A DNA stretch of 33,521 bases, taken from IMG/VR virus record IMGVR_UViG_3300030331_002250, positions 1 through 33,521 of that record. One strand, given 5' to 3'. Source of the stretch: a virus. This document shows positions 7,260 through 14,711 of the stretch, piece by piece (position 1 is the stretch's first letter; every line of letters starts with the position of its first letter). Under the pieces are notes generated by a model that did not search any database, was not told where the DNA came from, and was given only the letters and a program-made list of their open reading frames with translations. The translations under genes were made by a program, and so were the position numbers.

Positions 7260-9125
7260 ATGCCTAGAAATAAATCTGGCTCAGCAAATGGTGGTGTAAT
7301 AGGAGTTTCTAATAAAACTTCTTTTGGAAAATGCACTGTTCAAACAAGAACCTCAAGTGGAGATTTTTCAAATGTTACACAGCCAGGAACTAGAGAAATA
7401 ACTGCATTATTAGTTGCAGGTGGTGGCGGAGGTCCAGGTCAAAGAGGCGGTGGTGGTGGAGCTGGCGGTGTAAGAGAATTTAATTTACCTACAACTGGTG
7501 GAGCAACAATTGCAACCACAATTGGTGGTGGTGGAGCTGCTGGACCAAGTAGTGGTGGCGGAGCTTCAGGAACAGATTCAACAATAGTTGCATGCGGAAC
7601 TACATACACTTCAGAAGGTGGTGGTAGAGGTGGTTATGAAGCAACATGCACTGCACAAGCAGGTGGCTCGGGTGGTGGTGGAGCTTCAACAGCTAACGCT
7701 TGTGGCGCATCAGGTAATACTCCCCCTCAACCAGGAAATTTTGGTAACCCAGGTGGTAAAGGTAATTGTTCATCACCCAACATCCAAGGTGGTGGCGGAG
7801 GTGGTGGTGCGGGAGGTGCCGGTGGAAATGCATCTACTACACCTGGAGGTAATGCTGGAGCCGGTGGTGTTGGAATAGCCCCAACAGCTTTTCCAGGTCA
7901 ACCCTTTTTATCAAGTTGTAAAGTCGGTGGTGGTGGCGGTGGTTCAGGTTCTTATGGAACACCCACTTACCAAAACACAAGAGGTGGTTTAGGCGGAGCC
8001 GGTGGCGGAGGTCCCGCTGGTAATGCACCTGATGGCCCTATAACAGGAGAAGCTGGAACAGCAGGCACAGCCAACACTGGTGGTGGAGGTGGTGGAGGAA
8101 GTGTATTTTATCCTGGTAGTGGACCACCAGGAAATATTAATAGTTATGCAGGAGCAGCCGGAGGATCTGGTGTTGCAGCAATTAAAGAATTAGATAAAGC
8201 AACTGGTGTATGGTCAATGCAATCACAGTTTCAAGCAGTAAAATGTGGAACTTGGCCAGCAAAAGGTTTTGATGTAAGTTTCTTAGTAATCGCCGGCGGA
8301 GGCGGAGGTGGAACTCCAGGCGGTGGAGGTGGTGCTGGAGGATATAGAAATTCTTTTGGAAGTGAAACTCCAGGTGGACCAAGTGCAAGCACAGAAGCAC
8401 AAATTTTTTTAGGTGCTGGTACTCATGATATTACAGTCGGAGCTGGTGGTGCAGCAGGTCCAGATTCTGCGCCAGGCGCAGATGGCGGTAGCGGTACTAA
8501 TTCAGTATTTTCAACTATAACTTCAACCGGTGGTGGTGGAGGTGGTGGAGGAGCCCCTCCTCGTACTGGTGTTGCTGGAGGTTCTGGTGGTGGAGCTGGT
8601 AGATGTGAAACCTCAGCACCTGCTGTTGGTGCTGGAACTGCAAATCAAGGTTTTCCAGGAGGTGTTGCTTCTGGTACACCAGAAGGCACAGCTGGAGGCG
8701 GTGGTGGTGCCGGTGCAGCTGGAGGACCGGGACCAAGTGGTTCTGGAGGAAATGGTTTAGCATCATCTATTACAGGCTCATCAGTCACTAGAGGTGGTGG
8801 AGGTGGTGGTACAAAAGACCACCCAGGAAGTCCCCCACAACCATTACCAACTCAAGGTGGTTCTGGTGGTGGAGGTAATGGATCAGCTAATGACCCTGGA
8901 GTTGCCGCACAAGCTGGAAGCGCTAACACTGGCGGTGGTGGTGGAGGTGGCGGTGCTGCCTCTGGAAGATGTGCTGGAGCTGGTGGATCAGGAATAGTTG
9001 TAGTAAGGGGTCCGAGTTCAGTTACTTTTGAGGTAACACCTGGTACTAATTCATCTACAACTCATAGTCCTACGGGAGAGAAAATAGCTACATTTACAGT
9101 AACTGGAACATTGACAGTCTCATAA
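7260..9125 (+). CDS. Polyglycine adhesin-like tail protein (double module)
   Basis: A 621-residue protein with two successive glycine-rich modules. Module 1 runs from ITALLVAGGGGG (near residue 48) to VAAIKELDKATGVWSMQSQF (near residue 310-325). Module 2 starts at VSFLVIAGGGGGG near residue 340 and ends at GIVVVRG near residue 585. The linker (GVWSMQSQFQAVKCGTWP) is homologous to the C-terminal tail of the single-module protein at 5784, so the gene looks like a fusion of two such units. Module 1 shares loop motifs with 5784 (CGTTYTSEGGG, GNTPPQPGNFGNPGG). A plain beta C-terminus follows (residues 590-621). GGAGG precedes the ATG. The likely role is receptor-binding tail adhesin. Confidence 0.78.
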   Translation: MPRNKSGSANGGVIGVSNKTSFGKCTVQTRTSSGDFSNVTQPGTREITALLVAGGGGGPGQRGGGGGAGGVREFNLPTTGGATIATTIGGGGAAGPSSGGGASGTDSTIVACGTTYTSEGGGRGGYEATCTAQAGGSGGGGASTANACGASGNTPPQPGNFGNPGGKGNCSSPNIQGGGGGGGAGGAGGNASTTPGGNAGAGGVGIAPTAFPGQPFLSSCKVGGGGGGSGSYGTPTYQNTRGGLGGAGGGGPAGNAPDGPITGEAGTAGTANTGGGGGGGSVFYPGSGPPGNINSYAGAAGGSGVAAIKELDKATGVWSMQSQFQAVKCGTWPAKGFDVSFLVIAGGGGGGTPGGGGGAGGYRNSFGSETPGGPSASTEAQIFLGAGTHDITVGAGGAAGPDSAPGADGGSGTNSVFSTITSTGGGGGGGGAPPRTGVAGGSGGGAGRCETSAPAVGAGTANQGFPGGVASGTPEGTAGGGGGAGAAGGPGPSGSGGNGLASSITGSSVTRGGGGGGTKDHPGSPPQPLPTQGGSGGGGNGSANDPGVAAQAGSANTGGGGGGGGAASGRCAGAGGSGIVVVRGPSSVTFEVTPGTNSSTTHSPTGEKIATFTVTGTLTVS

Positions 9126-9138
9126 CAAATGTTATATT
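9111..9138 (+). promoter_or_regulatory. Consensus sigma-70-type promoter of the oxygenase cluster
   Basis: A perfect -35 box TTGACA (9111-9116), a 16-bp spacer and a -10 box TATATT (9133-9138) overlap the end of the preceding adhesin gene. Predicted transcription starts near 9145, about ten bases before the ATG at 9155. The same hexamers and the same spacer length recur at 24148 and 33216, which supports a real phage promoter class read by the host polymerase. Confidence 0.72.
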
Positions 9139-9164
9139 AAGTTCATAAAGATATATGAACTTAA
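9137..9164. promoter_or_regulatory. Perfect 11-bp inverted repeat over -10 box, transcription start and start codon
   Basis: TTAAGTTCATA (9137-9147) and TATGAACTTAA (9154-9164) are exact reverse complements separated by AAGATA. The repeat overlaps the last bases of the -10 box, the predicted start site and the ATG (9155-9157). It could be an operator for a repressor. In read-through mRNA from the adhesin genes it could instead be a hairpin hiding the start codon; mRNA begun at the local promoter would lack most of the left arm. The symmetry is certain, the role inferred. Confidence 0.65.
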
Positions 9165-9787
9165 CAAATTACTACTGGTATTATAAATCTGCAATACCTG
9201 AAAGAATATGTGATGAAATAGTTAGATATGGTAAATCTATTTCTGATGAAATAGCCGTTACAGGTGGTTTTAATAATTCTAAAAAATTAAATAAAAAACA
9301 AATTAAAGATTTAAAACAAAAAAGAGATTCTAATATTGTGTGGATGAGTGATAGGTGGATTTACAATGAAATACAACCATATATTAATCTAGCAAATACA
9401 GAAGCAGGTTGGAATTTTACTTGGGATTTTTCTGAGGCTTGTCAATTTACAAAATATGAAAAGGGTCAATTTTATGATTGGCATTGTGATAGTTGGGAAA
9501 AACCTTACCAAGTACAAAACACACAAGATCCTTACCATGGTAAGATAAGAAAATTATCTGTAACAGCTTCTTTGTCAGATCCAAAAGACTACAAAGGTGG
9601 TGAGTTAGAATTTGATTTTAGAAACACAGATCCAGATAAAAAACGAAACATAAAAAAATGCACAGAAATATTACCTAAAGGTTCTTTAGTGGTTTTTCCA
9701 AGTTTCGTGTGGCACAGAGTATGTCCTGTTAAAAAAGGATCAAGATATAGTTTAGTTATATGGAATTTAGGATGGCCGTTTAGATGA
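9155..9787 (+). CDS. 2-oxoglutarate/Fe(II)-dependent oxygenase (PKHD/PiuC-like)
   Basis: A 210-residue protein with the expected iron and cosubstrate residues: H110 and D112 in YDWHCDSW, distal H187 in FPSFVWHRV, and R197 in GSRYSLVIW. The strand LSVTASLSDPKDYKGGELEF is typical of PKHD-type hydroxylases. Such enzymes couple decarboxylation of 2-oxoglutarate to hydroxylation of a substrate. Phage members have been linked to protein (prolyl or lysyl) or nucleic-acid targets, but the substrate cannot be told here. It is the first gene of a three-oxygenase cluster with its own promoter. It overlaps the next gene by four bases (ATGA). Conspicuously Lys/Asn-rich and AT-rich. Confidence 0.88.
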   Translation: MNLTNYYWYYKSAIPERICDEIVRYGKSISDEIAVTGGFNNSKKLNKKQIKDLKQKRDSNIVWMSDRWIYNEIQPYINLANTEAGWNFTWDFSEACQFTKYEKGQFYDWHCDSWEKPYQVQNTQDPYHGKIRKLSVTASLSDPKDYKGGELEFDFRNTDPDKKRNIKKCTEILPKGSLVVFPSFVWHRVCPVKKGSRYSLVIWNLGWPFR

Positions 9788-10467
9788 GCATGACTTTTCC
9801 AAAACAATTACACTTAGAAGAATATTTTAAATGTCCTATTTGGTGGGCAGATCAACCTAAATTTGTAAACAAATTAAATAAAGCCTCTGATATTTATATT
9901 AAAAAGGCTCAGAAAAATTTAAAAAAAGAAATAGATGAAAGAAACAAAAAACTTGGTAATAAAGAAGATATGGGCCATGTGTTTCATTCTACAACTTTAA
10001 TTAACGATCCTAAATTTAAAGATTTACAAAACTATATTGGTGCAACATCACATAATTTATTAAATGAAATGGGTTTTGATTTAACTAATTATCAAGTATT
10101 TACGACTGAAATGTGGGTTCAAGAATTTGCAAAAAAAGGTGGTGGACACCACACTTTACATACACATTGGAATGGACATATGTCTGGATTTTATTTTTTA
10201 AAAGCTAGTGAAAAAACATCTATGCCGGTCTTTGAAGATCCAAGAGCGGGTAACGTAATGAATCTTTTACCAGAAAAAGATAAAACAAAATTAACTCAAG
10301 CAACCTCACAAGTTTTTTTTAAAGTTCAGCCTGGTCGTATAATGTTTTTTCCATCTTACATGCCACATTTATATAGTGTTGATTTAGGGTATGAACCATT
10401 TAGATTTATACATTGGAACTGTCAAGCAATACCGAAAGGAGTACTTAATGTCGTTCAAAAAAAATAA
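9784..10467 (+). CDS. 2-oxoglutarate/Fe(II) oxygenase, TIGR02466-like (2OG-FeII_Oxy_5)
   Basis: A 227-residue protein. The core HTLHTHWNGHMSGFYFLKAS (residues 123-142) corresponds to the H-x-H...SGVYYL signature of this family. EDPR (151-154) and PGRIMFFPSYMPH (183-195) follow, with H195 as distal iron ligand and R207 (EPFRFIHWN) as the likely 2-oxoglutarate-binding arginine. The substrate is unknown. The family is frequent in marine phages and cyanobacteria. It starts inside the preceding stop codon (ATGA), so it is co-translated. It belongs to a different subfamily from its two neighbours, so the cluster was not made by recent tandem duplication. Confidence 0.85.
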   Translation: MSMTFPKQLHLEEYFKCPIWWADQPKFVNKLNKASDIYIKKAQKNLKKEIDERNKKLGNKEDMGHVFHSTTLINDPKFKDLQNYIGATSHNLLNEMGFDLTNYQVFTTEMWVQEFAKKGGGHHTLHTHWNGHMSGFYFLKASEKTSMPVFEDPRAGNVMNLLPEKDKTKLTQATSQVFFKVQPGRIMFFPSYMPHLYSVDLGYEPFRFIHWNCQAIPKGVLNVVQKK

Positions 10468-11080
10468 ATATAGTGTTTTAAAAAAAGCAATAAATAGAGA
10501 AATGGCTGATTTTTGTTATGCCTATTTCTTAAACAAAAGAAGGGTAGCAAGATTTTTGTTTGACCAAAAATTTATATCACCATTTACAGAGTACTTCGGA
10601 GTTTGGAATGATACTCAAGTGCCAAATACATACTCACATTATGGTGACATGGTTATGGAAACTTTACTACAAAAAGTAAAACCTATTATGGAAAAACATA
10701 CAGGTTTAAAATTATCAGAAACATATTCTTATTCTAGGATATATAAAAAAGGAGATGAATTAAAAAGACATAAGGATAGATTTAGTTGTGAGATATCTAC
10801 AACTTTAAATTTAGGTGGTGATGAGTGGCCTATATATTTAGACCCAACGGGTAAAGAAAGACAAGCTGGTATTGAAATTAAACTAGAACCAGGTGATATG
10901 CTTATATACTCTGGATGTGATTTAGAACATTGGAGAGAAGAATTTAAAGGTGACCATTGTGGTCAGGTATTTCTACACTACAATAAAAAAGGCTCTAAGA
11001 TGGCTAAAGAAAATGAATTTGATAAACGGCCTTTCGTAGGGCTACCTGCATGGTTTAAGGGCTTTAAATTACCAAAATAA
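10448..11080 (+). CDS. 2-oxoglutarate/Fe(II) oxygenase, third of the cluster
   Basis: A 210-residue protein counted from the ATG at 10448, chosen because AAAGGAG lies six bases upstream; an in-frame start at 10391 would have none and would overlap the previous gene by 77 bases. Iron ligands are H108 and D110 (KRHKDRFSCE) and H161 (DLEHWREEF), followed by CGQVFLHYNK. This is the pattern of a phage hydroxylase family ending in HWRE...QVFLHY. Here the usual C-terminal Arg that binds 2-oxoglutarate is not in its standard place; R163 may take over. EIKLEPGDMLIYSG forms the strand before the distal His. The C-terminus is basic (PAWFKGFKLPK). Substrate unknown. Confidence 0.85.
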   Translation: MSFKKNKYSVLKKAINREMADFCYAYFLNKRRVARFLFDQKFISPFTEYFGVWNDTQVPNTYSHYGDMVMETLLQKVKPIMEKHTGLKLSETYSYSRIYKKGDELKRHKDRFSCEISTTLNLGGDEWPIYLDPTGKERQAGIEIKLEPGDMLIYSGCDLEHWREEFKGDHCGQVFLHYNKKGSKMAKENEFDKRPFVGLPAWFKGFKLPK

Positions 11081-11089
11081 TATAGTAGA

Positions 11090-11155
11090 ATACTAATCTG
11101 GCGAGAGATACACCACCACACCATCTCTCGCCTGATTAATATATGGGATTAGTAT
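11090..11155 (+). promoter_or_regulatory. Long stem-loop with two alternative outer stems, reaching the tail-hub start codon
   Basis: GGCGAGAGAT (11100-11109) pairs perfectly with ATCTCTCGCC (11123-11132) around a 13-nt C/A loop. Beyond a T-T mismatch, TAATC (11094-11098) pairs with GATTA (11134-11138). Alternatively ATACTAATC (11090-11098) pairs perfectly with GATTAGTAT (11147-11155), which contains the first two bases of the ATG at 11154. No T tract follows, so it is not a typical terminator. It may be an RNA-processing site or a translational control element between the oxygenase cluster and the tail-hub gene. Confidence 0.6.
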
Positions 11156-13325
11156 GTTACAGAAATTAGGTTTTGCACCAGGGTTTAATAAACAAGTTAC
11201 GGAGACCGGGGCCGAGGGCCAATGGTTTGATGGTGACAATGTTAGATTTAGATATGGGACTCCTGAAAAAATAGGAGGTTGGCAACAATTAGGTGAAAAT
11301 AAATTAACTGGAGCAGCCAGAGCTCTACACCATTTTGATGATAATGCTGGTATTAAATATGCTGCCATAGGCACTAATAGAATTCTATACGTTTATTCAG
11401 GTGGTATTTTTTATGATATCCACCCTATACGAACAACAATATCAGGAGCTAACTTTACCAGCACATCTTCTTCAAATACTGTTACCATAACCGTAGGTTC
11501 ATCTCATGGATTAAATGAAAACGACATTGTTTTATTTGACAACGTCACTGGATTAAGTGGGTCTACTTTTAGTAACTCTACTTTTGAAGACGAAAAATTT
11601 ATGGTGACATCGATTCCAAGCGCTACAACATTTACTATAACGATGGCAAGTGTAGAGTCCGGTTCAGCTTTAACAAATGCAGGTTCTGCAGATGTTAAAA
11701 TATATTACACTGTGGGACCATCACAACAATTAGGTGGTTTTGGTTGGGGCACAGGTTTATGGTCTGGTACTGCTTTAGGTGCATCTACAACAACTTTAGC
11801 CTCTACAATTAACGACACCGTAACCGATATACCTTTAACCAATAGCGCAGCTTTTCCAGCGTCTGGTGAAATAAGAATAGGATCAGAGGATATAAGTTTT
11901 ACAAGCAATAACACTACAACTAATATTTTAAGTGGTGGTTCGAGAGAAGTTAATGGAACAGCTAAAGCAGGACATAGTGCAGGTGCAACTGTAACAGACA
12001 TTTCTAAATTTGTTGCTTGGGGTGATCCATCATCTGCTGACTTTACGATTGATCCAGGTTTATGGGTATTAGACAACTTTGGAACAAAGTTAATAGCATT
12101 AATATATAATGGTGCATGTTTTGAATGGGATGCTGCAGCAGCAAATGCTACAGGTAATAGAGCAACAATTATTGCAAACGCTCCTACAAAATCAAGACAC
12201 GTTTTAGTTTCTACACCAGATCGTCACTTAGTTTTCTTTGGAACAGAAACAACAGTTGGTGATACAACTACACAAGACGATATGTTTATTAGATTTTCTG
12301 ATCAAGAAAATATTTCTGGCACCAATGCGTATACTGTTACTGCAACCAACACAGCTGGAACACAAAGACTAGCTGACGGTTCTGAAATAATGGGTGCTAT
12401 TAGAGGTCGGGATGCAATTTATATTTGGACTGATACAGCACTATTTCTTATGAAATTTGTTGGCCAACCTTTTACTTTCTCGTTTGAACAAGTAGGAACA
12501 AACTGTGGATTATTTGGTAAGAATGCATGTATTGAGGTAGACGGCACAGCTTATTGGATGTCAGAGAACGGATTCTTTTCTTATGATGGTCAATTAAAAT
12601 CACTACCTAGTTTAGTTGAAGACCATGTGTATGATGATATTAACGCTACATCTAGAGACTTAATTAACGCTGGATTAAATAATTTATTTGGAGAAGTAAA
12701 CTGGTTTTATTGCACAGAGAACTCAGATCAAATTGATAGAGTTGTTACATACAATTATTTAGACTCTACACCTAGAAGACCGATATGGACTACGGGCACA
12801 TTACCTAGAGCAGCTTGGCAAGACTCCGCTGTTTTTGATAGACCTCATGCTACGTTCTATGATCCAGATAGTAACGCCTCGTATGATGTTACAGGTAACA
12901 CGGATGGATGCACAATCTACTATCAGCAGGAAACAGGGACCGATCAAGTAAATGCCGGTGGAGTTGTTACTGCAGTTATTGGAACTATAACGTCTGGTGA
13001 TTTTGATATTACTAGAAGAACAATTAGAGGAGATACTGTAGGCATGATGGATCTAAGAGGAGATGGTGAGTTTATAATGAGAATTAGTAGATTTATTCCT
13101 GACTTTATTTCTCAAACAGGCAACACACAGATTAGTTTTCAAACGAGAGATTTTCCAAACAGTACACCAACGACAACTAATTTTACAGCTACCCCAACCA
13201 CAACAAAAGTTGACACTAGATTAAGAGCTAGATCTATAGCGTTAAAGGTGGCAAATACAGCAACTAACCAAGATTGGAAACTTGGTACATTTAGATTAGA
13301 TATACACCCTGGAGGTAGAAGATAG
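11154..13325 (+). CDS. P22 gp10-like tail hub / DNA-stabilisation protein
   Basis: A 723-residue protein. The opening (LGFAPGFNKQVTETGAEGQW, FDGDNVRFRYGTPEKIGGWQ) and the ending (RARSIALKV, DWKLGTFRLDIHPGGRR) are those of the packaged-DNA stabilisation / tail-hub family related to P22 gp10, a ring under the neck that plugs DNA and holds the tail spikes. Two inserts interrupt it: a beta domain at about 105-165 (SSHGLNENDIVLFDN) and, at about 211-283, a third copy of the insert found in the genes at 393 and 1337 (FPASGEIRIGSEDISFTS, VNGTAKAGHSAGATV). There is only a weak GGGATT ribosome site, and the start lies in a possible RNA stem. It overlaps the next start by one base (TAGTG). Confidence 0.82.
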   Translation: MLQKLGFAPGFNKQVTETGAEGQWFDGDNVRFRYGTPEKIGGWQQLGENKLTGAARALHHFDDNAGIKYAAIGTNRILYVYSGGIFYDIHPIRTTISGANFTSTSSSNTVTITVGSSHGLNENDIVLFDNVTGLSGSTFSNSTFEDEKFMVTSIPSATTFTITMASVESGSALTNAGSADVKIYYTVGPSQQLGGFGWGTGLWSGTALGASTTTLASTINDTVTDIPLTNSAAFPASGEIRIGSEDISFTSNNTTTNILSGGSREVNGTAKAGHSAGATVTDISKFVAWGDPSSADFTIDPGLWVLDNFGTKLIALIYNGACFEWDAAAANATGNRATIIANAPTKSRHVLVSTPDRHLVFFGTETTVGDTTTQDDMFIRFSDQENISGTNAYTVTATNTAGTQRLADGSEIMGAIRGRDAIYIWTDTALFLMKFVGQPFTFSFEQVGTNCGLFGKNACIEVDGTAYWMSENGFFSYDGQLKSLPSLVEDHVYDDINATSRDLINAGLNNLFGEVNWFYCTENSDQIDRVVTYNYLDSTPRRPIWTTGTLPRAAWQDSAVFDRPHATFYDPDSNASYDVTGNTDGCTIYYQQETGTDQVNAGGVVTAVIGTITSGDFDITRRTIRGDTVGMMDLRGDGEFIMRISRFIPDFISQTGNTQISFQTRDFPNSTPTTTNFTATPTTTKVDTRLRARSIALKVANTATNQDWKLGTFRLDIHPGGRR

Positions 13326-14020
13326 TGGCAACTAGAATTGATGCTGAAAAGTTTAGAGATATGATAGCGTCTGGAGAGATTCAGTTACCTGATTCATATA
13401 AAACAGATTTTGGATTTGTAGATGAATTAGACGAAGATGATCCAAACTTTCAAGGATTGTTTAGCATGTATAATCGATTCATGGATCCGGTAAAACAGTT
13501 TGTAGGACCAGCCATTAACACTCTTACAGGAATAGCATCTGGAATACCTGGAGCAGGTTTTTTACTTAATGCTTTATCAAGAACATCACAGCCGAATGTT
13601 CCTAACCCATTAGCAATAGGTGTATTTAGAGACCCAAGCACAGGATTTTTTAGAGATAGATTTGGATACAATGTTGGACCAACAATACTGGAAAGTAATT
13701 TTTTAAAACCAGGAACAAGTTCTTTTAGATCGTACGCACTAGAAGGATTAAGAAGTTTAGATAAACAAAAAGCAGATGATTTTTATCGACAAAACTATGG
13801 ACTAACTTTTAATCAAGTTAAAGAGGCCATACAAGATAAACAAAATCCATTTGGGCGACCAGACCCTAATATTGGCACATCTGATTATCAAGGTGATGTT
13901 GGACCAACAGGAAGATCTACTAGTGGTCCAAATGTTGAAGGGTCCGTAAGTAGAGGAGGAACTGATGATACAGCAGGAACTCCATTTAAAAGAGGAGGTA
14001 TAGTAGACTTATATGGCTAA
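13325..14020 (+). CDS. Virion/internal protein with C-terminal GG motif
   Basis: A 231-residue protein starting at a GTG that overlaps the previous stop. The N-terminal third is acidic (VDELDEDDPN near residue 31-40). A glycine-rich hydrophobic patch lies at about 58-85 (INTLTGIASGIPGAGFLLNA). The C-terminal 45 residues are Gly/Ser-rich and end FKRGGIVDLYG. The final F-x-x-GG-(I/L) motif recurs in the proteins at 14712 (FEKGGLMDLGG) and 16510 (FRMGGPIKEG). I recall such motifs from marine phage proteins encoded near ejection proteins. The function is unknown, probably virion-associated. Confidence 0.65.
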   Translation: MATRIDAEKFRDMIASGEIQLPDSYKTDFGFVDELDEDDPNFQGLFSMYNRFMDPVKQFVGPAINTLTGIASGIPGAGFLLNALSRTSQPNVPNPLAIGVFRDPSTGFFRDRFGYNVGPTILESNFLKPGTSSFRSYALEGLRSLDKQKADDFYRQNYGLTFNQVKEAIQDKQNPFGRPDPNIGTSDYQGDVGPTGRSTSGPNVEGSVSRGGTDDTAGTPFKRGGIVDLYG

Positions 14021-14180
14021 AATTGTACAATCATTAACTAGAGCAGAAGAAGAATATAGTAGACAAAATTTACAATCGTTAATTAGAGATCTTGACGGTG
14101 TAATAACAAAATTAAACTCATCGTTTCAAGACGAAGTAAAACAGGAGATAGAAGCTAAAAGTTTCTTTTTAGATGCATAA
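14013..14180 (+). CDS. Short helical protein, marine-phage conserved
   Basis: A 55-residue protein starting at ATG 14013, overlapping the previous gene by eight bases. AGGAGG at 13992-13997 is about 15 bases upstream, unusually far. The sequence is almost entirely helix-forming and charged (TRAEEEYSRQNLQSLIRDLD, then SFQDEVKQEIEAKSFF), consistent with a coiled coil. The stop TAA overlaps the next ATG (TAATG). This fits a small assembly partner or minor virion protein. Length and frame are clear, the function is unknown. Confidence 0.7.
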   Translation: MAKIVQSLTRAEEEYSRQNLQSLIRDLDGVITKLNSSFQDEVKQEIEAKSFFLDA

Positions 14181-14518
14181 TGGCAATAGTAAACCAATAT
14201 AAATTTTATGCTAAAACTACAACTGCAGCTGAAACAGTAAACATGCTTTCTCCTGGAGTCAATGAAACAATAATTGTAAGATCGTTAAGAGTAACTAACA
14301 AATCTGGATCTAATACCCCAACAATAAGTATATTGAATGATAGTGTATTTATTGTTCACACCCAACAATTAGCCGTAAATACTAGTGTTGAAATATTAAC
14401 CCTACCTTTAATTTTAGAAGGCGGTAAGATATTGAAGTACACTACAGCAGGTACAGTGAGTGACGGTGTGGATATAGGTATTAGTTATCTAAACATACTA
14501 AAGGAGAAAACTGACTAA
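14180..14518 (+). CDS. Small beta virion protein
   Basis: A 112-residue protein with regular hydrophobic strands (ETIIVRSLRVTNKSG, TISILNDSVFIVHTQQLAVN, SVEILTLPLILEGGKILKYT). This is the pattern of a compact beta sandwich like those at 60 and 5382. It starts within the TAATG overlap and ends in another TAATG overlap, so it is translated together with the short genes on both sides. It is probably a decoration or tail-associated protein; no named family was recognised. Confidence 0.68.
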   Translation: MAIVNQYKFYAKTTTAAETVNMLSPGVNETIIVRSLRVTNKSGSNTPTISILNDSVFIVHTQQLAVNTSVEILTLPLILEGGKILKYTTAGTVSDGVDIGISYLNILKEKTD

Positions 14519-14688
14519 TGAAGATACTAAAACCAGCAAAAGTAGAAGAAACGTACAGACACAAGAAAACAGGAGAAGTTTTTAAGGAAAAAAGCGAGTG
14601 GGAGGCCAAAGGTTACAAGCCAGAAGACATGGCTCAAGACGTAAAAGTGATCATGCCACCTCTTGATTTGTTCGCTAAAACAAAGTAA
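14518..14688 (+). CDS. Short conserved phage protein, function unknown
   Basis: A 56-residue protein beginning at the ATG inside TAATG. AAGGAGA about ten bases upstream is a good ribosome site. It is basic and amphipathic: residues 1-35 (VEETYRHKKTGEVFKEKSEW) look like a small RHKKTG-turn beta hairpin, then a proline-rich tail VIMPPLDLFAKTK. I recall similar short proteins from marine phages, without assigned function. A gap of 23 bases follows before the next gene. Confidence 0.68.
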   Translation: MKILKPAKVEETYRHKKTGEVFKEKSEWEAKGYKPEDMAQDVKVIMPPLDLFAKTK

Positions 14689-14711
14689 AACCAATAAATT
14701 GAGGTAAAAAT

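Noticed and set aside
5923-9000. Many open frames of 60-110 codons on both strands within the polyglycine genes
   Set aside because: GGN-rich codons leave the other frames free of stops. These products are low-complexity Val/Glu/His/Leu strings without ribosome sites.
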